DNA from: Atlantibacter subterraneus
GTDB taxonomy: Bacteria > Pseudomonadota > Gammaproteobacteria > Enterobacterales > Enterobacteriaceae
NCBI RefSeq assembly: GCF_027853245.1
Contig: NZ_JAPTZM010000003.1
Length of the DNA: 64,000 nt
Direction: 5' to 3' (one strand)
The position numbers and the translations under genes are program-made. This document shows, piece after piece, positions 7,172-15,776 of this stretch. The notes beneath the pieces are model-generated. The model was not told the DNA's origin and ran no database searches. It saw only the letters and a program-made list of their open reading frames with translations. Every line of letters begins with the position of its first letter. The stretch's first letter is position 1.

Positions 7172-8041
7172 TTACAGCCCAAGCAGCCCGATCGCATAGC
7201 CAACGATACCGATCACGAAGAAGCCGACGATAATCCACAGCGGGTTAACTTTCTTACGCAGCAGCCACATACAGGCGAAGGTTAACAGCAGCGGTACCAG
7301 GCCCGGCATTAGCTGATCGAGAATGGTTTGCACGGTGGTCACTTTTTCCGCACCGGTCTGGTCGGTAATACGCGACACCACCAGCGGGATATTCACGTGC
7401 GTCCACTTGTTGACCAACGCCCCCATAACAAACAGGCCGAGAATTGACGCCCCCTCGGTCAGTTTTTGCAGGAAGCCGCCGCCCATATCCTTAACGATAT
7501 CGATCCCCTTACGGTAGCCGTAAGCCACGCCGTAATAGCGCGTCGCGAGGCGCACCGCGTTAAACAGGATAAAGAACAGCAGCGGCCCCAGCAGGCTGCC
7601 GCTCATGGCGATACCCGCGCCCAATGCGGCAAATACCGGACGCACCGTACCCCAGAAAATCGGGTCGCCAACGCCCGCCAGCGGCCCCATCAGACCTACT
7701 TTGATACCGTTAATCGCGCCATCGTCAATTTCTGCACCGTTAGCGCGTTGCTCTTCCATCGCCAGCGTTACGCCCAGAACCGGCGCAGCCACATAGGGGT
7801 GGGTGTTGAAAAACTCCAGATGGCGTTTAATCGCCTGGCGGCGCGCCTCGTTGTTTTCCGGATAAAGGCGCTTAATCGCCGGGATCATTGAGAAGCAGAA
7901 ACCCAGCGCCTGCATACGTTCGAAGTTCCATGAACCCTGGAACAGGTTAGAACGAATAAACACGCCGCGAATATCGCTTTGGGTGAGCTTTTTCTCACCG
8001 GTAGTCGCCGTACTTTTTGTCATATCAACCATTTCGCTCAC
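7172..8041 (-). CDS. manZ: ManZ, mannose PTS membrane subunit IID
   Basis: The IID subunit forms, with ManY, the membrane channel of the mannose-family phosphotransferase system, which imports and phosphorylates mannose, glucose, glucosamine and related sugars. The family block MGPLAGVGDPIFWGTVRP, the upstream LGVTLAMEEQRANG, and a hydrophobic C-terminus ending GYAIGLLGL are all present. The reading of 289 residues starts at MSEMVDMTK. E. coli ManZ is a few residues shorter, so a start at the second or third Met is possible. It begins three bases after the manY stop, indicating translational coupling. Confidence 0.95.
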   Translation of the reverse strand: MSEMVDMTKSTATTGEKKLTQSDIRGVFIRSNLFQGSWNFERMQALGFCFSMIPAIKRLYPENNEARRQAIKRHLEFFNTHPYVAAPVLGVTLAMEEQRANGAEIDDGAINGIKVGLMGPLAGVGDPIFWGTVRPVFAALGAGIAMSGSLLGPLLFFILFNAVRLATRYYGVAYGYRKGIDIVKDMGGGFLQKLTEGASILGLFVMGALVNKWTHVNIPLVVSRITDQTGAEKVTTVQTILDQLMPGLVPLLLTFACMWLLRKKVNPLWIIVGFFVIGIVGYAIGLLGL

Positions 8042-8044
8042 CTG

Positions 8045-8845
8045 TTAGTCCAGTTCGTTATCAAGATCGTTAGCGCCAGCGGCCGGTGCAGGCGCGGCGG
8101 CGGAACGGTTGTATTTCGGGCTAAGTTGGATGTAGAGGATGGCCATTACTGCGCCAATCACACCCAGGGCAACCAGGTTGAAGTTGGTGAATGCGGCGGT
8201 GACGAAGCCGAGATAGAAGAACGGCATCAGGTAACCGGCGCGCATCATGTTGATGACCATCGCATAACCGACCACCACGATCATACCGCCCGCGATGTTC
8301 AGACCGCTGGTCACCACTTCAGGAATGGCGTTCAGCATATTCTGCACTTCGCTGGTGCCCACGGACACTGCCACGATCACCGCCGGGATAGCGATACGCA
8401 TGGCCTGCAGGAACAACGAGGAAACGTGGATCCACGACAGAGCGGTGAGATTGCCTTTTTCCGCCGCACTGTCCGCCGCGTGCTGGAAGCCCACGGTGAT
8501 GGTACGCACGATAATGGTCAGTACCTGGCCTGCCGCCGCCAGCGGGATAGCCAGCGCGATACCGGCACCGATGCTTTGATGGCCGGCAATAACCAGGATG
8601 GTTGAGATAATGGACGCCAGGGCGGCATCAGGGGCGACCGCCGCACCGATGTTCATCCAGCCGAGGGCGATCATTTCCAGGGTACCACCGATAATGATAC
8701 CGGTCTTCATATCGCCCAGTACGGCCCCGACGAGGGTACAGGCGATAAGCGGACGGTGAAACTGAAATTCATCGAGTACCGACTCCATACCCGCGATACA
8801 CGCAACGATGAACACCAGCACAATCTGAAGAGTGGTAATCTCCAT
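8045..8845 (-). CDS. manY: ManY, mannose PTS membrane subunit IIC
   Basis: A 266-residue IIC permease subunit that carries the sugar-translocation path of the mannose PTS. It is almost entirely hydrophobic, starts MEITTLQIVLVFIVACIAG, and ends in an alanine-rich, charged cytoplasmic tail (APAPAAGANDLDNELD). A good AGGAG ribosome-binding site lies upstream. It is the middle gene of manXYZ, 67 bases after manX. In E. coli this complex is also used by phage lambda DNA entry and by some bacteriocins as a receptor. Confidence 0.95.
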   Translation of the reverse strand: MEITTLQIVLVFIVACIAGMESVLDEFQFHRPLIACTLVGAVLGDMKTGIIIGGTLEMIALGWMNIGAAVAPDAALASIISTILVIAGHQSIGAGIALAIPLAAAGQVLTIIVRTITVGFQHAADSAAEKGNLTALSWIHVSSLFLQAMRIAIPAVIVAVSVGTSEVQNMLNAIPEVVTSGLNIAGGMIVVVGYAMVINMMRAGYLMPFFYLGFVTAAFTNFNLVALGVIGAVMAILYIQLSPKYNRSAAAPAPAAGANDLDNELD

Positions 8846-8912
8846 TGTACTTCTCCTATAGCATTGACAGACTTAAGTGTGAAAGCTGAAAAACGTCGTT
8901 CCGGTTCCGCGG

Positions 8913-9899
8913 TTATGGCGTCACTTTGCGGAGTAAATCCATCATTTTCAGTTTTTGATCGTTGGAGACTTTGCGGACTTCAAGCTCAATGCCGCGCGCG
9001 TTCAGTTTGTTGAAGGCGTCGATATCGTTGCTATCCACGGAAACCGCGTTATTCACCTGGGTTTTACCCTGACGGTAGGCCATACCGCCAATATTTACCG
9101 AGGTAATATTCACGCCGCCTTCCACCACGCGCTCAACGTCGGTGGGGTTGGTAAACAGCAACATCACGCGCTCACGGGCGTATTTCGGGTTGTTGTAGAC
9201 GCGGATCATCTTGGCGACATCCACCACGTGGGCAGTTACGCCGGGCGGGGCGACCTGGGTAAGCAGGGTTTTGCGCACCGTGTCCGCAGCCACTTCATCA
9301 CTGACCACGATGATACGTGAGACGTTAGTTTCTTTTGTCCAGCGGGTAGCGACCTGGCCGTGGATTAAACGGTCATCGATACGGGCAAGGCCGATCACCA
9401 TATAATCGTCCGGACCCATGGGTTTTGCCGGCGTTGCGGCTTTTGGTGCAGCCGCAGCCGCAGCCGCAGTGGGCGCAGCGGCAGGGGCGGCTTTTTCGAC
9501 CGGTTTCGCCTTCAGCGCCTTCACGCCTTCGCGTCCGGTTTCCACCGCCAGCGCGACCAGCTCATCGAATGAGGGGTTATCGTCGCGCGCCATTAAGGTT
9601 TCGACCAACATCGGAATGTTGACCCCAGCAATCACTTCATGGTGCTCTTTATCGACGACAATACGGCTGGCAGCGTTAAACGGGCTGCCACCCCAGGTAT
9701 CGACGAGAAACAGCACGCCCTGGCTGGTATCGAGTTTCGATAACTGGGCAGTGTATTTTTCGATCAGTGTTTCCGCGTTCTCACCGGGAACAAAATCAAT
9801 CCAACCCACATTTTCTTGCTCGCCCAACAGCATCTCGGCGGTTTTGAGCAGTTGCTCGGCGGCCCAACCGTGAGTGCCTATGACAATAGCAATAGTCAT
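8913..9899 (-). CDS. manX: ManX, mannose PTS cytoplasmic subunit IIAB
   Basis: A 328-residue fusion of IIA and IIB domains that relays phosphate from HPr to the sugar. The IIA phospho-site is H10 in VIGTHGWAA, and the IIB site is H180 in RIDDRLIHGQVA. The interdomain hinge (about 133-162) is unusually alanine/proline-rich. E. coli ManX is 323 residues with its IIB histidine at 175, so the hinge is about five residues longer here; the DNA shows tandem GCAGCC units at that place. An Mlc-like operator and a CRP-like site lie upstream. In E. coli the mRNA is also repressed by SgrS. Confidence 0.96.
   Translation of the reverse strand: MTIAIVIGTHGWAAEQLLKTAEMLLGEQENVGWIDFVPGENAETLIEKYTAQLSKLDTSQGVLFLVDTWGGSPFNAASRIVVDKEHHEVIAGVNIPMLVETLMARDDNPSFDELVALAVETGREGVKALKAKPVEKAAPAAAPTAAAAAAAPKAATPAKPMGPDDYMVIGLARIDDRLIHGQVATRWTKETNVSRIIVVSDEVAADTVRKTLLTQVAPPGVTAHVVDVAKMIRVYNNPKYARERVMLLFTNPTDVERVVEGGVNITSVNIGGMAYRQGKTQVNNAVSVDSNDIDAFNKLNARGIELEVRKVSNDQKLKMMDLLRKVTP
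9448..9469. repeat. Short tandem repeat encoding the ManX hinge
   Basis: Three and a half copies of the hexamer GCAGCC lie inside the alanine/proline hinge of manX. This is the likely source of the hinge being longer than in E. coli, by replication slippage in whole codons. Confidence 0.7.
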
Positions 9900-10014
9900 G
9901 TGCTACCTCCTTTATTGTATTAACACCCTCGTAACGAGAGCATCGCGAATCATGACTGGCTTACCGAATCGATTCAGATAAGGGGTTTATTGAGACAAAT
10001 GCCTAATCCGTGAT

Positions 10015-10038
10015 TTATTTTAGATAGTGAAAAAATAA
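10015..10038 (-). promoter_or_regulatory. Candidate Mlc operator upstream of manXYZ
   Basis: Perfect inverted repeat TTATTTT...AAAATAA with a 10-base spacer. It resembles the AT-rich dyads bound by Mlc, the known repressor of manXYZ in E. coli. It lies about 120 bases before the manX ATG. Confidence 0.6.
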
Positions 10039-10039
10039 T

Positions 10040-10061
10040 TTATGTGATGAAGATCCGTAAT
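10040..10061 (-). promoter_or_regulatory. Candidate CRP site upstream of manXYZ
   Basis: TTATGTGATGAAGATC matches the strong half of the CRP consensus (TGTGA plus the AGATC centre); the other half is weak. It lies directly upstream of the Mlc-like dyad. CRP activation of manXYZ is known in E. coli. Confidence 0.5.
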
Positions 10062-10145
10062 TTAGCTTAAGCCGATCGGTAAAAAAGGCTGCAAAAAATA
10101 ATGAACCCTGACTGTGTCAGCAAAATTGCAAATTCTGGTAAATCT

Positions 10146-10175
10146 TTGCAAAAGGCTGATTCCCTTTGCTAATGT
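10146..10175 (+). promoter_or_regulatory. Putative promoter of yoaE
   Basis: TTGCAA (10146-10151) and TAATGT (10170-10175) are separated by 18 bases. This would give a transcript with a leader of about 180 bases before yoaE. Confidence 0.45.
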
Positions 10176-10182
10176 ATGCTTC

Positions 10183-10363
10183 CTATTAATTATCAGGAGT
10201 AGCGGGCAGCAGCCCACCGTATGGACCGTCACCGACGTCATTTCACTTCCGCCTGTTCTCAGGCCACTCGTCATACCGACGCATCACACCTAATGTTAGC
10301 TACTGTTCTTGCGCCCGCGAATTGTGCGGTGCCGTTTAGTCATTCCTTCAGCAGGAGCCTGTT
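10183..10363 (+). other. Long structured-looking leader of yoaE, possibly a diverged riboswitch
   Basis: The leader starts with AGGAGTAGCG (10195-10204), one base from the GGGGAGTAGC hallmark of yybP-ykoY manganese riboswitches. A GGGC-AGCA-GCCC hairpin follows immediately, then segments CCGTCACCGACGTC and CTCGTCATACCGACG. No small gene is evident. The gene it precedes is TerC-family, a family often controlled by this riboswitch class. I regard this as a candidate only. Confidence 0.35.
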
Positions 10364-11923
10364 ATGGAATTATTAATGGACCCCTCGATTTGGGCGGGTT
10401 TGCTGACGCTTGTGGTACTGGAAATCGTTCTTGGTATCGATAACCTGGTGTTTATCGCCATCCTCGCGGACAAACTGCCGCCAAAGCAGCGTGACAAAGC
10501 CCGTTTAATTGGCTTGTCTCTGGCGCTGATTATGCGTCTGGGCCTGCTGTCGCTGATTTCCTGGATGGTCACGCTGACGCGGCCGCTGTTCAGCGTGATG
10601 GATTTCACCTTCTCTGGACGCGACCTGATTATGCTGCTCGGGGGCCTTTTCCTGCTGTTTAAGGCCACCACCGAACTGCATGAACGGCTGGAGAACAAGC
10701 AGCACGATGATGCCCACGGTAAAGGCTATGCCAGCTTCTGGGTGGTCGTCGTACAGATTGTGATCCTTGATGCGGTGTTCTCTCTCGATGCGGTGATTAC
10801 CGCGGTGGGGATGGTGAACCATCTGCCGGTGATGATGGCGGCGGTGATTATTGCCATGGCGGTAATGCTGCTGGCGTCCAAACCGCTGACGCGCTTTGTG
10901 AACCAGCATCCGACGGTGGTGGTGCTCTGTCTGAGCTTCCTGCTGATGATCGGTCTGAGCCTGGTGGCGGAAGGTTTCGGCTTCCATATTCCGAAGGGCT
11001 ACCTGTACGCGGCTATCGGCTTCTCGATCCTAATCGAACTGTTTAACCAGATTGCCCGTCGCAACTTCGTTAAGCATCAGTCGCGGCTGCCGCTGCGCGC
11101 CAGAACGGCGCAGTCCATCCTGAGCCTGATGGGCGGCCATAAGAAAGGCAACGTCCAGCCGGAAGCGGAAGGTAATGCCATGGTGCCGATCCCGGAAGAA
11201 GCCTTCGCCCACGAAGAACGCTACATGATTAACGGCGTTCTGACTCTGGCGTCGCGTTCCCTGCGCAGCATCATGACGCCGCGCGGCGAAATCAGCTGGG
11301 TGGACGCGGAACTGAGCGTGGATGAAATCCGCGAGCAGCTGCTGTCATCGCCGCACAGTTTGTTCCCGGTGTGCCGTGGCGAGCTGGATGAAGTTATCGG
11401 CATCGTGCGCGCCAAAGAATTGCTGGTGGCGCTGGAAGAGGGCGTGGACGTGGCGGCGATTGCGGCGCAGTCCCCGGCGATTGTGGTGCCGGAAACCCTG
11501 GATCCGATCAACCTGCTAGGCGTGCTGCGTCGCGCTCGCGGCAGCTTCGTTATCGTTACTAACGAATTTGGCGTGGTGCAGGGCCTGGTGACGCCGCTGG
11601 ACGTGCTGGAAGCGATCGCCGGTGAATTCCCGGACGCGGACGAAACCCCGGAAATCGTGGCGGATGGCGACGGCTGGCTGGTCAAAGGCGGTACCGACCT
11701 GCACGCCTTGCAGCAGCATGTGAACGTTTCTACGCTGGTCAATGATGAAGACGACATTGCCACCGTGGCGGGTCTGGTGATTGCGGTTAACGGCCAGATC
11801 CCGCGCGTTGGCGACGTGCTGGACGTAGCGCCGCTGCGCATCACCATCGTTGAAGCCAACGATTACCGCGTGGATTTGGTTCGCGTCGTCAAGGATGAAC
11901 CCGAACACGACGAAGAAGAGTAA
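10364..11923 (+). CDS. yoaE: YoaE, TerC-family membrane protein with CBS and CorC/HlyC domains
   Basis: A 519-residue protein. The N-terminal TerC domain (about 1-235) has repeated membrane spans and acidic motifs GIDNLVF and DAVFSLDAV, proposed metal sites in the family. Two CBS repeats follow (about 285-410, beginning RSIMTPRGEISWV), then a C-terminal CorC/HlyC transporter-associated domain (about 425-510). TerC proteins are linked to manganese handling and metalation of exported proteins; the exact role of YoaE is unsettled. It is divergent from manXYZ with a long leader. Start ATG at 10364 follows a CAGGAG ribosome-binding site. Length is as in E. coli. Confidence 0.93.
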   Translation: MELLMDPSIWAGLLTLVVLEIVLGIDNLVFIAILADKLPPKQRDKARLIGLSLALIMRLGLLSLISWMVTLTRPLFSVMDFTFSGRDLIMLLGGLFLLFKATTELHERLENKQHDDAHGKGYASFWVVVVQIVILDAVFSLDAVITAVGMVNHLPVMMAAVIIAMAVMLLASKPLTRFVNQHPTVVVLCLSFLLMIGLSLVAEGFGFHIPKGYLYAAIGFSILIELFNQIARRNFVKHQSRLPLRARTAQSILSLMGGHKKGNVQPEAEGNAMVPIPEEAFAHEERYMINGVLTLASRSLRSIMTPRGEISWVDAELSVDEIREQLLSSPHSLFPVCRGELDEVIGIVRAKELLVALEEGVDVAAIAAQSPAIVVPETLDPINLLGVLRRARGSFVIVTNEFGVVQGLVTPLDVLEAIAGEFPDADETPEIVADGDGWLVKGGTDLHALQQHVNVSTLVNDEDDIATVAGLVIAVNGQIPRVGDVLDVAPLRITIVEANDYRVDLVRVVKDEPEHDEEE

Positions 11924-13522
11924 TCAGCGCAGCGTTAACGCTGACATATGTCGATCGTTGTTAATGGCAGGTGGCGGTAAGTCACCTGCCAGCCAGCGCG
12001 GGAAATCAGCAATCGGCATTGGCTTCGCGTATAAATATCCCTGCAATATCGCCACGCCGTGACGGCGCAAATAGCCTTCCTGCTGTTCTGTTTCTACCCC
12101 TTCCGCCACCAGATTAATCCGCAGCCGTTTACCCAGCGCGATAATAATATCCGTCACCGTGGAGTTCACCGCGTCGGTGCCAATCGCGGCGGTAAAGCTT
12201 TTATCTATCTTCAGCACATTGGGGTGCAGGCGCTCCAGATAGGCCAGCGAGCTCTGCCCGGTGCCGAAATCGTCAATCGCCAGCTCCACGCCCATCTGGT
12301 GCAGCTCGCGCACCACGCGGTAATCCATATCCGGTAGCGCGTCGCGTTCCGTCAACTCCAGCATCAGCTGTTGTTCGGGCCGATTGGCGAACCAGACGCG
12401 GCGTAAATCATCAATAATCACCCCGTTATGAAAATGGCTGGCCGCCACGTTGATGCCGATATGAAACTGCTCCGACGCCGGGAAGAGATGCCGTTGGCGC
12501 ACGGTTTCTGCCAGCACATAGCGGGTGAGCGGCGCGATCAGACCCTGCTGCTCGGCGAGGGGGATAAACACGTCCGGAGAGATCCATCCCTGGCGCGGAT
12601 TGTTCCAGCGCAGCAGGATCTCCACGCCGACGCAGTGCCGATCGCGCGCCCGTACCAGCGGCTGGCAAAAAACTTCAAACTCCCTGGCGGCGATGCCCAG
12701 ATTGATTTCCCAGGAAAAACTCATCCGCGTTGCGCTGGCAAGCCAGGTGATATAGCCGATCAGCAGGCTAAGCATCAGCGCCAGCGGTAGCTGGGCGGGC
12801 AGGCTTTGCAACGCCACTCTCTCCGGCGACGGCCCGGTGGCGATCACCGCAAACGGGTAGCGGCTGGAGTGATAACGATGTTCAGCGTGGCCCCTGGCGA
12901 GCGGCAGTTGGTTATCGTAAATGGTCTGCCCGATCAGATATTGATTCGCCACGTTGAGCACCGCCTGGGTGATTAACGGCGGACGCGGCTGAAGCGTCAG
13001 CCCTGCCAGCAGTTCGATATTCACCACCTGCATCACGCCGCTTTGTCCGTCCAGGCTCGACGGCTCCCACAGCAGCAAAATCGGCGAGCCCTTTAACAGC
13101 GATCCGGCAGTGGACAGCGTCATCAGCGGGTATACCGACGGCAGTTTGGGCTGCAGCTGATTAATCGGAATATCGCGCTGACCAAAAATACTTGAACAAT
13201 ACAGGGTGCCGTCTTTTACCAGCGCGATGGAGCGCACCGTTTGCAGGCGTGCCGCCTGCTCGCGTAGCTGGTACTGCGTCATATCACAGGGGATGCCGGG
13301 CAGCGTTACCAGCGATTTTCGTGCTATCTCGATAGGCTCTAACACCTTTTCCAGCGAGGCAATCGCGCGTTGACTGTACTCGACGATTTCATGCCGGTTA
13401 TCGCTGCGTTCGGTGACATAACGCAGGCCCAGCGTCACGATAAGGGTCAGGATGGCAAGTACTATACAAAGAATGAATCGTCTACGCCGGTAGTGGTAAA
13501 TGATGCGCTGGGCTGTTTGCAT
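11924..13522 (-). CDS. pdeD: PdeD (YoaD), redox-sensing cyclic-di-GMP phosphodiesterase
   Basis: A 532-residue inner-membrane c-di-GMP phosphodiesterase, the same length as E. coli PdeD. TM1 is at about 17-35. A periplasmic CSS-motif domain holds C79 and the CSS triad at 109-111; in E. coli these cysteines, under DsbA/DsbB control, gate the enzyme. TM2 is at about 246-264 and a cytoplasmic EAL domain runs from about 275 to 515. Catalytic positions are all filled: ILLRW at the EAL signature (E-I-L), INVAAS, LELTER, IDDFGTG, LKIDKSF, AEGVET and LQGY. It should therefore be active, lowering c-di-GMP and favouring motility. Its stop adjoins that of convergent yoaE. Confidence 0.93.
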   Translation of the reverse strand: MQTAQRIIYHYRRRRFILCIVLAILTLIVTLGLRYVTERSDNRHEIVEYSQRAIASLEKVLEPIEIARKSLVTLPGIPCDMTQYQLREQAARLQTVRSIALVKDGTLYCSSIFGQRDIPINQLQPKLPSVYPLMTLSTAGSLLKGSPILLLWEPSSLDGQSGVMQVVNIELLAGLTLQPRPPLITQAVLNVANQYLIGQTIYDNQLPLARGHAEHRYHSSRYPFAVIATGPSPERVALQSLPAQLPLALMLSLLIGYITWLASATRMSFSWEINLGIAAREFEVFCQPLVRARDRHCVGVEILLRWNNPRQGWISPDVFIPLAEQQGLIAPLTRYVLAETVRQRHLFPASEQFHIGINVAASHFHNGVIIDDLRRVWFANRPEQQLMLELTERDALPDMDYRVVRELHQMGVELAIDDFGTGQSSLAYLERLHPNVLKIDKSFTAAIGTDAVNSTVTDIIIALGKRLRINLVAEGVETEQQEGYLRRHGVAILQGYLYAKPMPIADFPRWLAGDLPPPAINNDRHMSALTLR

Positions 13523-13610
13523 CTCCGTAGCCTCTCAAGACCTCTCCCGAGGGTGGAGAAGTGAACATTGAAAGTGTAGTGGGGATTATTTATGACGAAA
13601 CCGCGACAGA

Positions 13611-13637
13611 TAAAAAAAGCGCCGCGAATGCGGCGCT
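13611..13637 (-). terminator. Terminator of sdaA
   Basis: On the minus strand CAGCGCCGCATTCGCGGCGC forms a stem-loop followed by TTTTTTT. It lies just after the sdaA stop codon. Confidence 0.9.
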
Positions 13638-13643
13638 GGATGC

Positions 13644-15008
13644 TTAGTTACACTGGACTTTAATCGCCAGCCCGCCGCGCGAGGTTTCGCGGTATTTGGC
13701 GTTCATGTCTTTACCGGTTTCGTACATGGTCTCGATGACTTTATCCAGCGAGACGCGCGGCGCGCTGGTGCGGCGCATCGCCATACGGGAGGCGTTAATC
13801 GCCTTAACCGACGCGATAGCGTTACGCTCAATGCACGGCACCTGCACCTGGCCGGCAACCGGGTCGCAGGTCAGACCGAGGTTATGCTCCATGCCGATTT
13901 CTGCCGCCACGCACACCTGTTCCGGGCTGGCACCGAGAATTTCCGCCAGGCCGGCTGCCGCCATGGAGCAGGCCACGCCCACTTCACCCTGGCAACCCAC
14001 TTCAGCACCGGAAATTGACGCGTTCATTTTGTACAGTGCGCCAATCGCCCCGGAGGCCAGGAAATAGCGGATATATACATCCGGCGTCACCGGTTCGATA
14101 AAGTGATCGTAATAAGCCAGCACCGCCGGAACGATACCGCATGCCCCGTTGGTCGGCGCGGTCACCACGCGGCCCCCCGCGGCGTTTTCTTCATTTACCG
14201 CCAGCGCGAACATATTGACCCAGTCGATCACGGTCATCGGGTCTTTATTGTTCTTATCACTGGATACCAGCATTCTGCGCAGCGCGGAGGCGCGACGCGG
14301 CACGCGCAGCGGGCCAGGCAGTACCCCTTCGGTATTCATACCTCGATCGATGCATGCCTGCATGGTGCGCCAGACGTTGCCGAAATAGTCTTCGATTTCC
14401 TGCTTCGTATGCAGCGCCAATTCGTTTTTCATCACCAGACCGGAGACAGACAAACCGGTGTCATTGCAGTAATCCAGCAGCGCCTGGGCGGATTTAAACG
14501 GATACGGGACGTTAACGTCGCCGCTGGCGTCTTTACCGAAATGGGCTTCATCGACGATAAATCCGCCGCCGATGGAATAGTAGGTATTGCTGTAGAGCTC
14601 TTTGTCGCCGCTCCAGGCGGTAATACGCATGGCGTTTTCATGCAGCGGCAGGTTGTCGCTTTGAAAACGCATGCCGTTGTCTTTCGGGAAATCCACTTCA
14701 TGGCGACCCTGAGCCAGCAGCAGGCGCTCGCGGGTTTCAACATCGCGGATAAACGCCGGGATGCTGTCAATATCAACGGTATCAGGTAGATTACCCGCCA
14801 GACCCATAATGATAGCGATATCAGTATGATGGCCTTTGCCGGTAAGAGAAAGCGAGCCGTAAACGTCGACCGCTACGCGGGTAACGTCTTCCAGTAATCC
14901 TTTTTCGACCAGATCATCGACGAACTGCTTCCCTGCCTTCATCGGTCCAACGGTATGGGAAGAGGAGGGACCAATGCCCACCTTAAACATGTCGAATATA
15001 CTAATCAC
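13644..15008 (-). CDS. sdaA: SdaA, L-serine ammonia-lyase (iron-sulfur)
   Basis: A 454-residue L-serine deaminase converting serine to pyruvate and ammonia with an oxygen-sensitive 4Fe-4S cluster. The N-terminal half contains the family motif GPSSSHTVGPMKAG, and the C-terminal catalytic half carries the cluster cysteines in GCQGEVGVACS and LTCDPVAGQVQVPC. I chose the GTG at 15008, which has a CAGGAG site upstream and yields the E. coli length; the frame stays open 24 bases further to an unlikely ATG. A 180-base leader without genes separates it from nudL. Confidence 0.95.
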   Translation of the reverse strand: MISIFDMFKVGIGPSSSHTVGPMKAGKQFVDDLVEKGLLEDVTRVAVDVYGSLSLTGKGHHTDIAIIMGLAGNLPDTVDIDSIPAFIRDVETRERLLLAQGRHEVDFPKDNGMRFQSDNLPLHENAMRITAWSGDKELYSNTYYSIGGGFIVDEAHFGKDASGDVNVPYPFKSAQALLDYCNDTGLSVSGLVMKNELALHTKQEIEDYFGNVWRTMQACIDRGMNTEGVLPGPLRVPRRASALRRMLVSSDKNNKDPMTVIDWVNMFALAVNEENAAGGRVVTAPTNGACGIVPAVLAYYDHFIEPVTPDVYIRYFLASGAIGALYKMNASISGAEVGCQGEVGVACSMAAAGLAEILGASPEQVCVAAEIGMEHNLGLTCDPVAGQVQVPCIERNAIASVKAINASRMAMRRTSAPRVSLDKVIETMYETGKDMNAKYRETSRGGLAIKVQCN

Positions 15009-15188
15009 AGTAAAAACTCCTGCCAGGGGCACCCTTTTGGGTGACGATGTTAGAACAACGCTTATTTTAAGAGTTTATTGTTCGGCACAGTTAATTATTC
15101 ACATGAATAAAACTAATGTCTCAGACAATATTCCCTAATAAAGTGTCGCCAGACCTCACAAAAAACAGGGATTATGCTGTCATTATAG

Positions 15189-15767
15189 TTAAGGTTTCAT
15201 GCCGATTTGCAGAGCCAGTTCACGAATAATGCCCGCCGTCATGCCCCAGACAAAGTAGTGCTCGTACCACGACAGCCAAACGCGGTGATCGTTGCCGCGC
15301 CGGTGGATATCCAGCGGATGGTAGCGCCCAAGGCGCAGCGCCTCGTCCAGCGGCATCTCAAACACCGCCGATACTTCCTCTTCGCTGGCGTGATAGGGCA
15401 GGTCAGGCGGGATGATCCCCACTACCGGTGTGACCTGGAAGCCGGTGACGCTGTCCACCGTAGGCAGCACGCCAATCACTTCTACCGACTCCGGCGGGAT
15501 CGCCACTTCTTCCTGGGCTTCGCGCAGCGCAGCGGCAATCAGGGAACTGTCCTCGGGATCGCGTGCGCCGCCGGGGAACGCCACCTGTCCGGCGTGTTTA
15601 CGCATCCGCGTTGAACGCTGGGTGAGCAGCAAACCGGGAACCGGGCGGCGCACAATCGGCACCAGTACTGCGGCCTGGCGCTGATTAATCGAATGGCGGC
15701 TAATCTCCGGGCGTAATAACTGAAAACGGGCTAAAAAACTGTCCAGCGTCATCGGCGGATTGCTCAT
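15189..15767 (-). CDS. nudL: NudL, Nudix hydrolase (predicted CoA pyrophosphatase)
   Basis: A 192-residue Nudix protein. The Nudix box starts at G66-G67 (GGARDPEDSS) and continues to REAQEEV at about 82-88, satisfying GX5EX7REUXEEXGU closely. The upstream UPF0035-type motif around LTQRSTRMRKHAGQVAFPGG is typical of CoA diphosphatases, which cleave CoA to 4'-phosphopantetheine and 3',5'-ADP. It follows pabB by nine bases on the same strand, so the two are probably co-transcribed. The substrate is inferred from family. Confidence 0.92.
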   Translation of the reverse strand: MSNPPMTLDSFLARFQLLRPEISRHSINQRQAAVLVPIVRRPVPGLLLTQRSTRMRKHAGQVAFPGGARDPEDSSLIAAALREAQEEVAIPPESVEVIGVLPTVDSVTGFQVTPVVGIIPPDLPYHASEEEVSAVFEMPLDEALRLGRYHPLDIHRRGNDHRVWLSWYEHYFVWGMTAGIIRELALQIGMKP

Positions 15768-15776
15768 GGGGCTCCT

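Noticed and set aside
10062..10274. A 70-codon frame on the minus strand between manX and yoaE
   Set aside because: It covers the manX operator region and the yoaE leader; no start signal or conserved motif.
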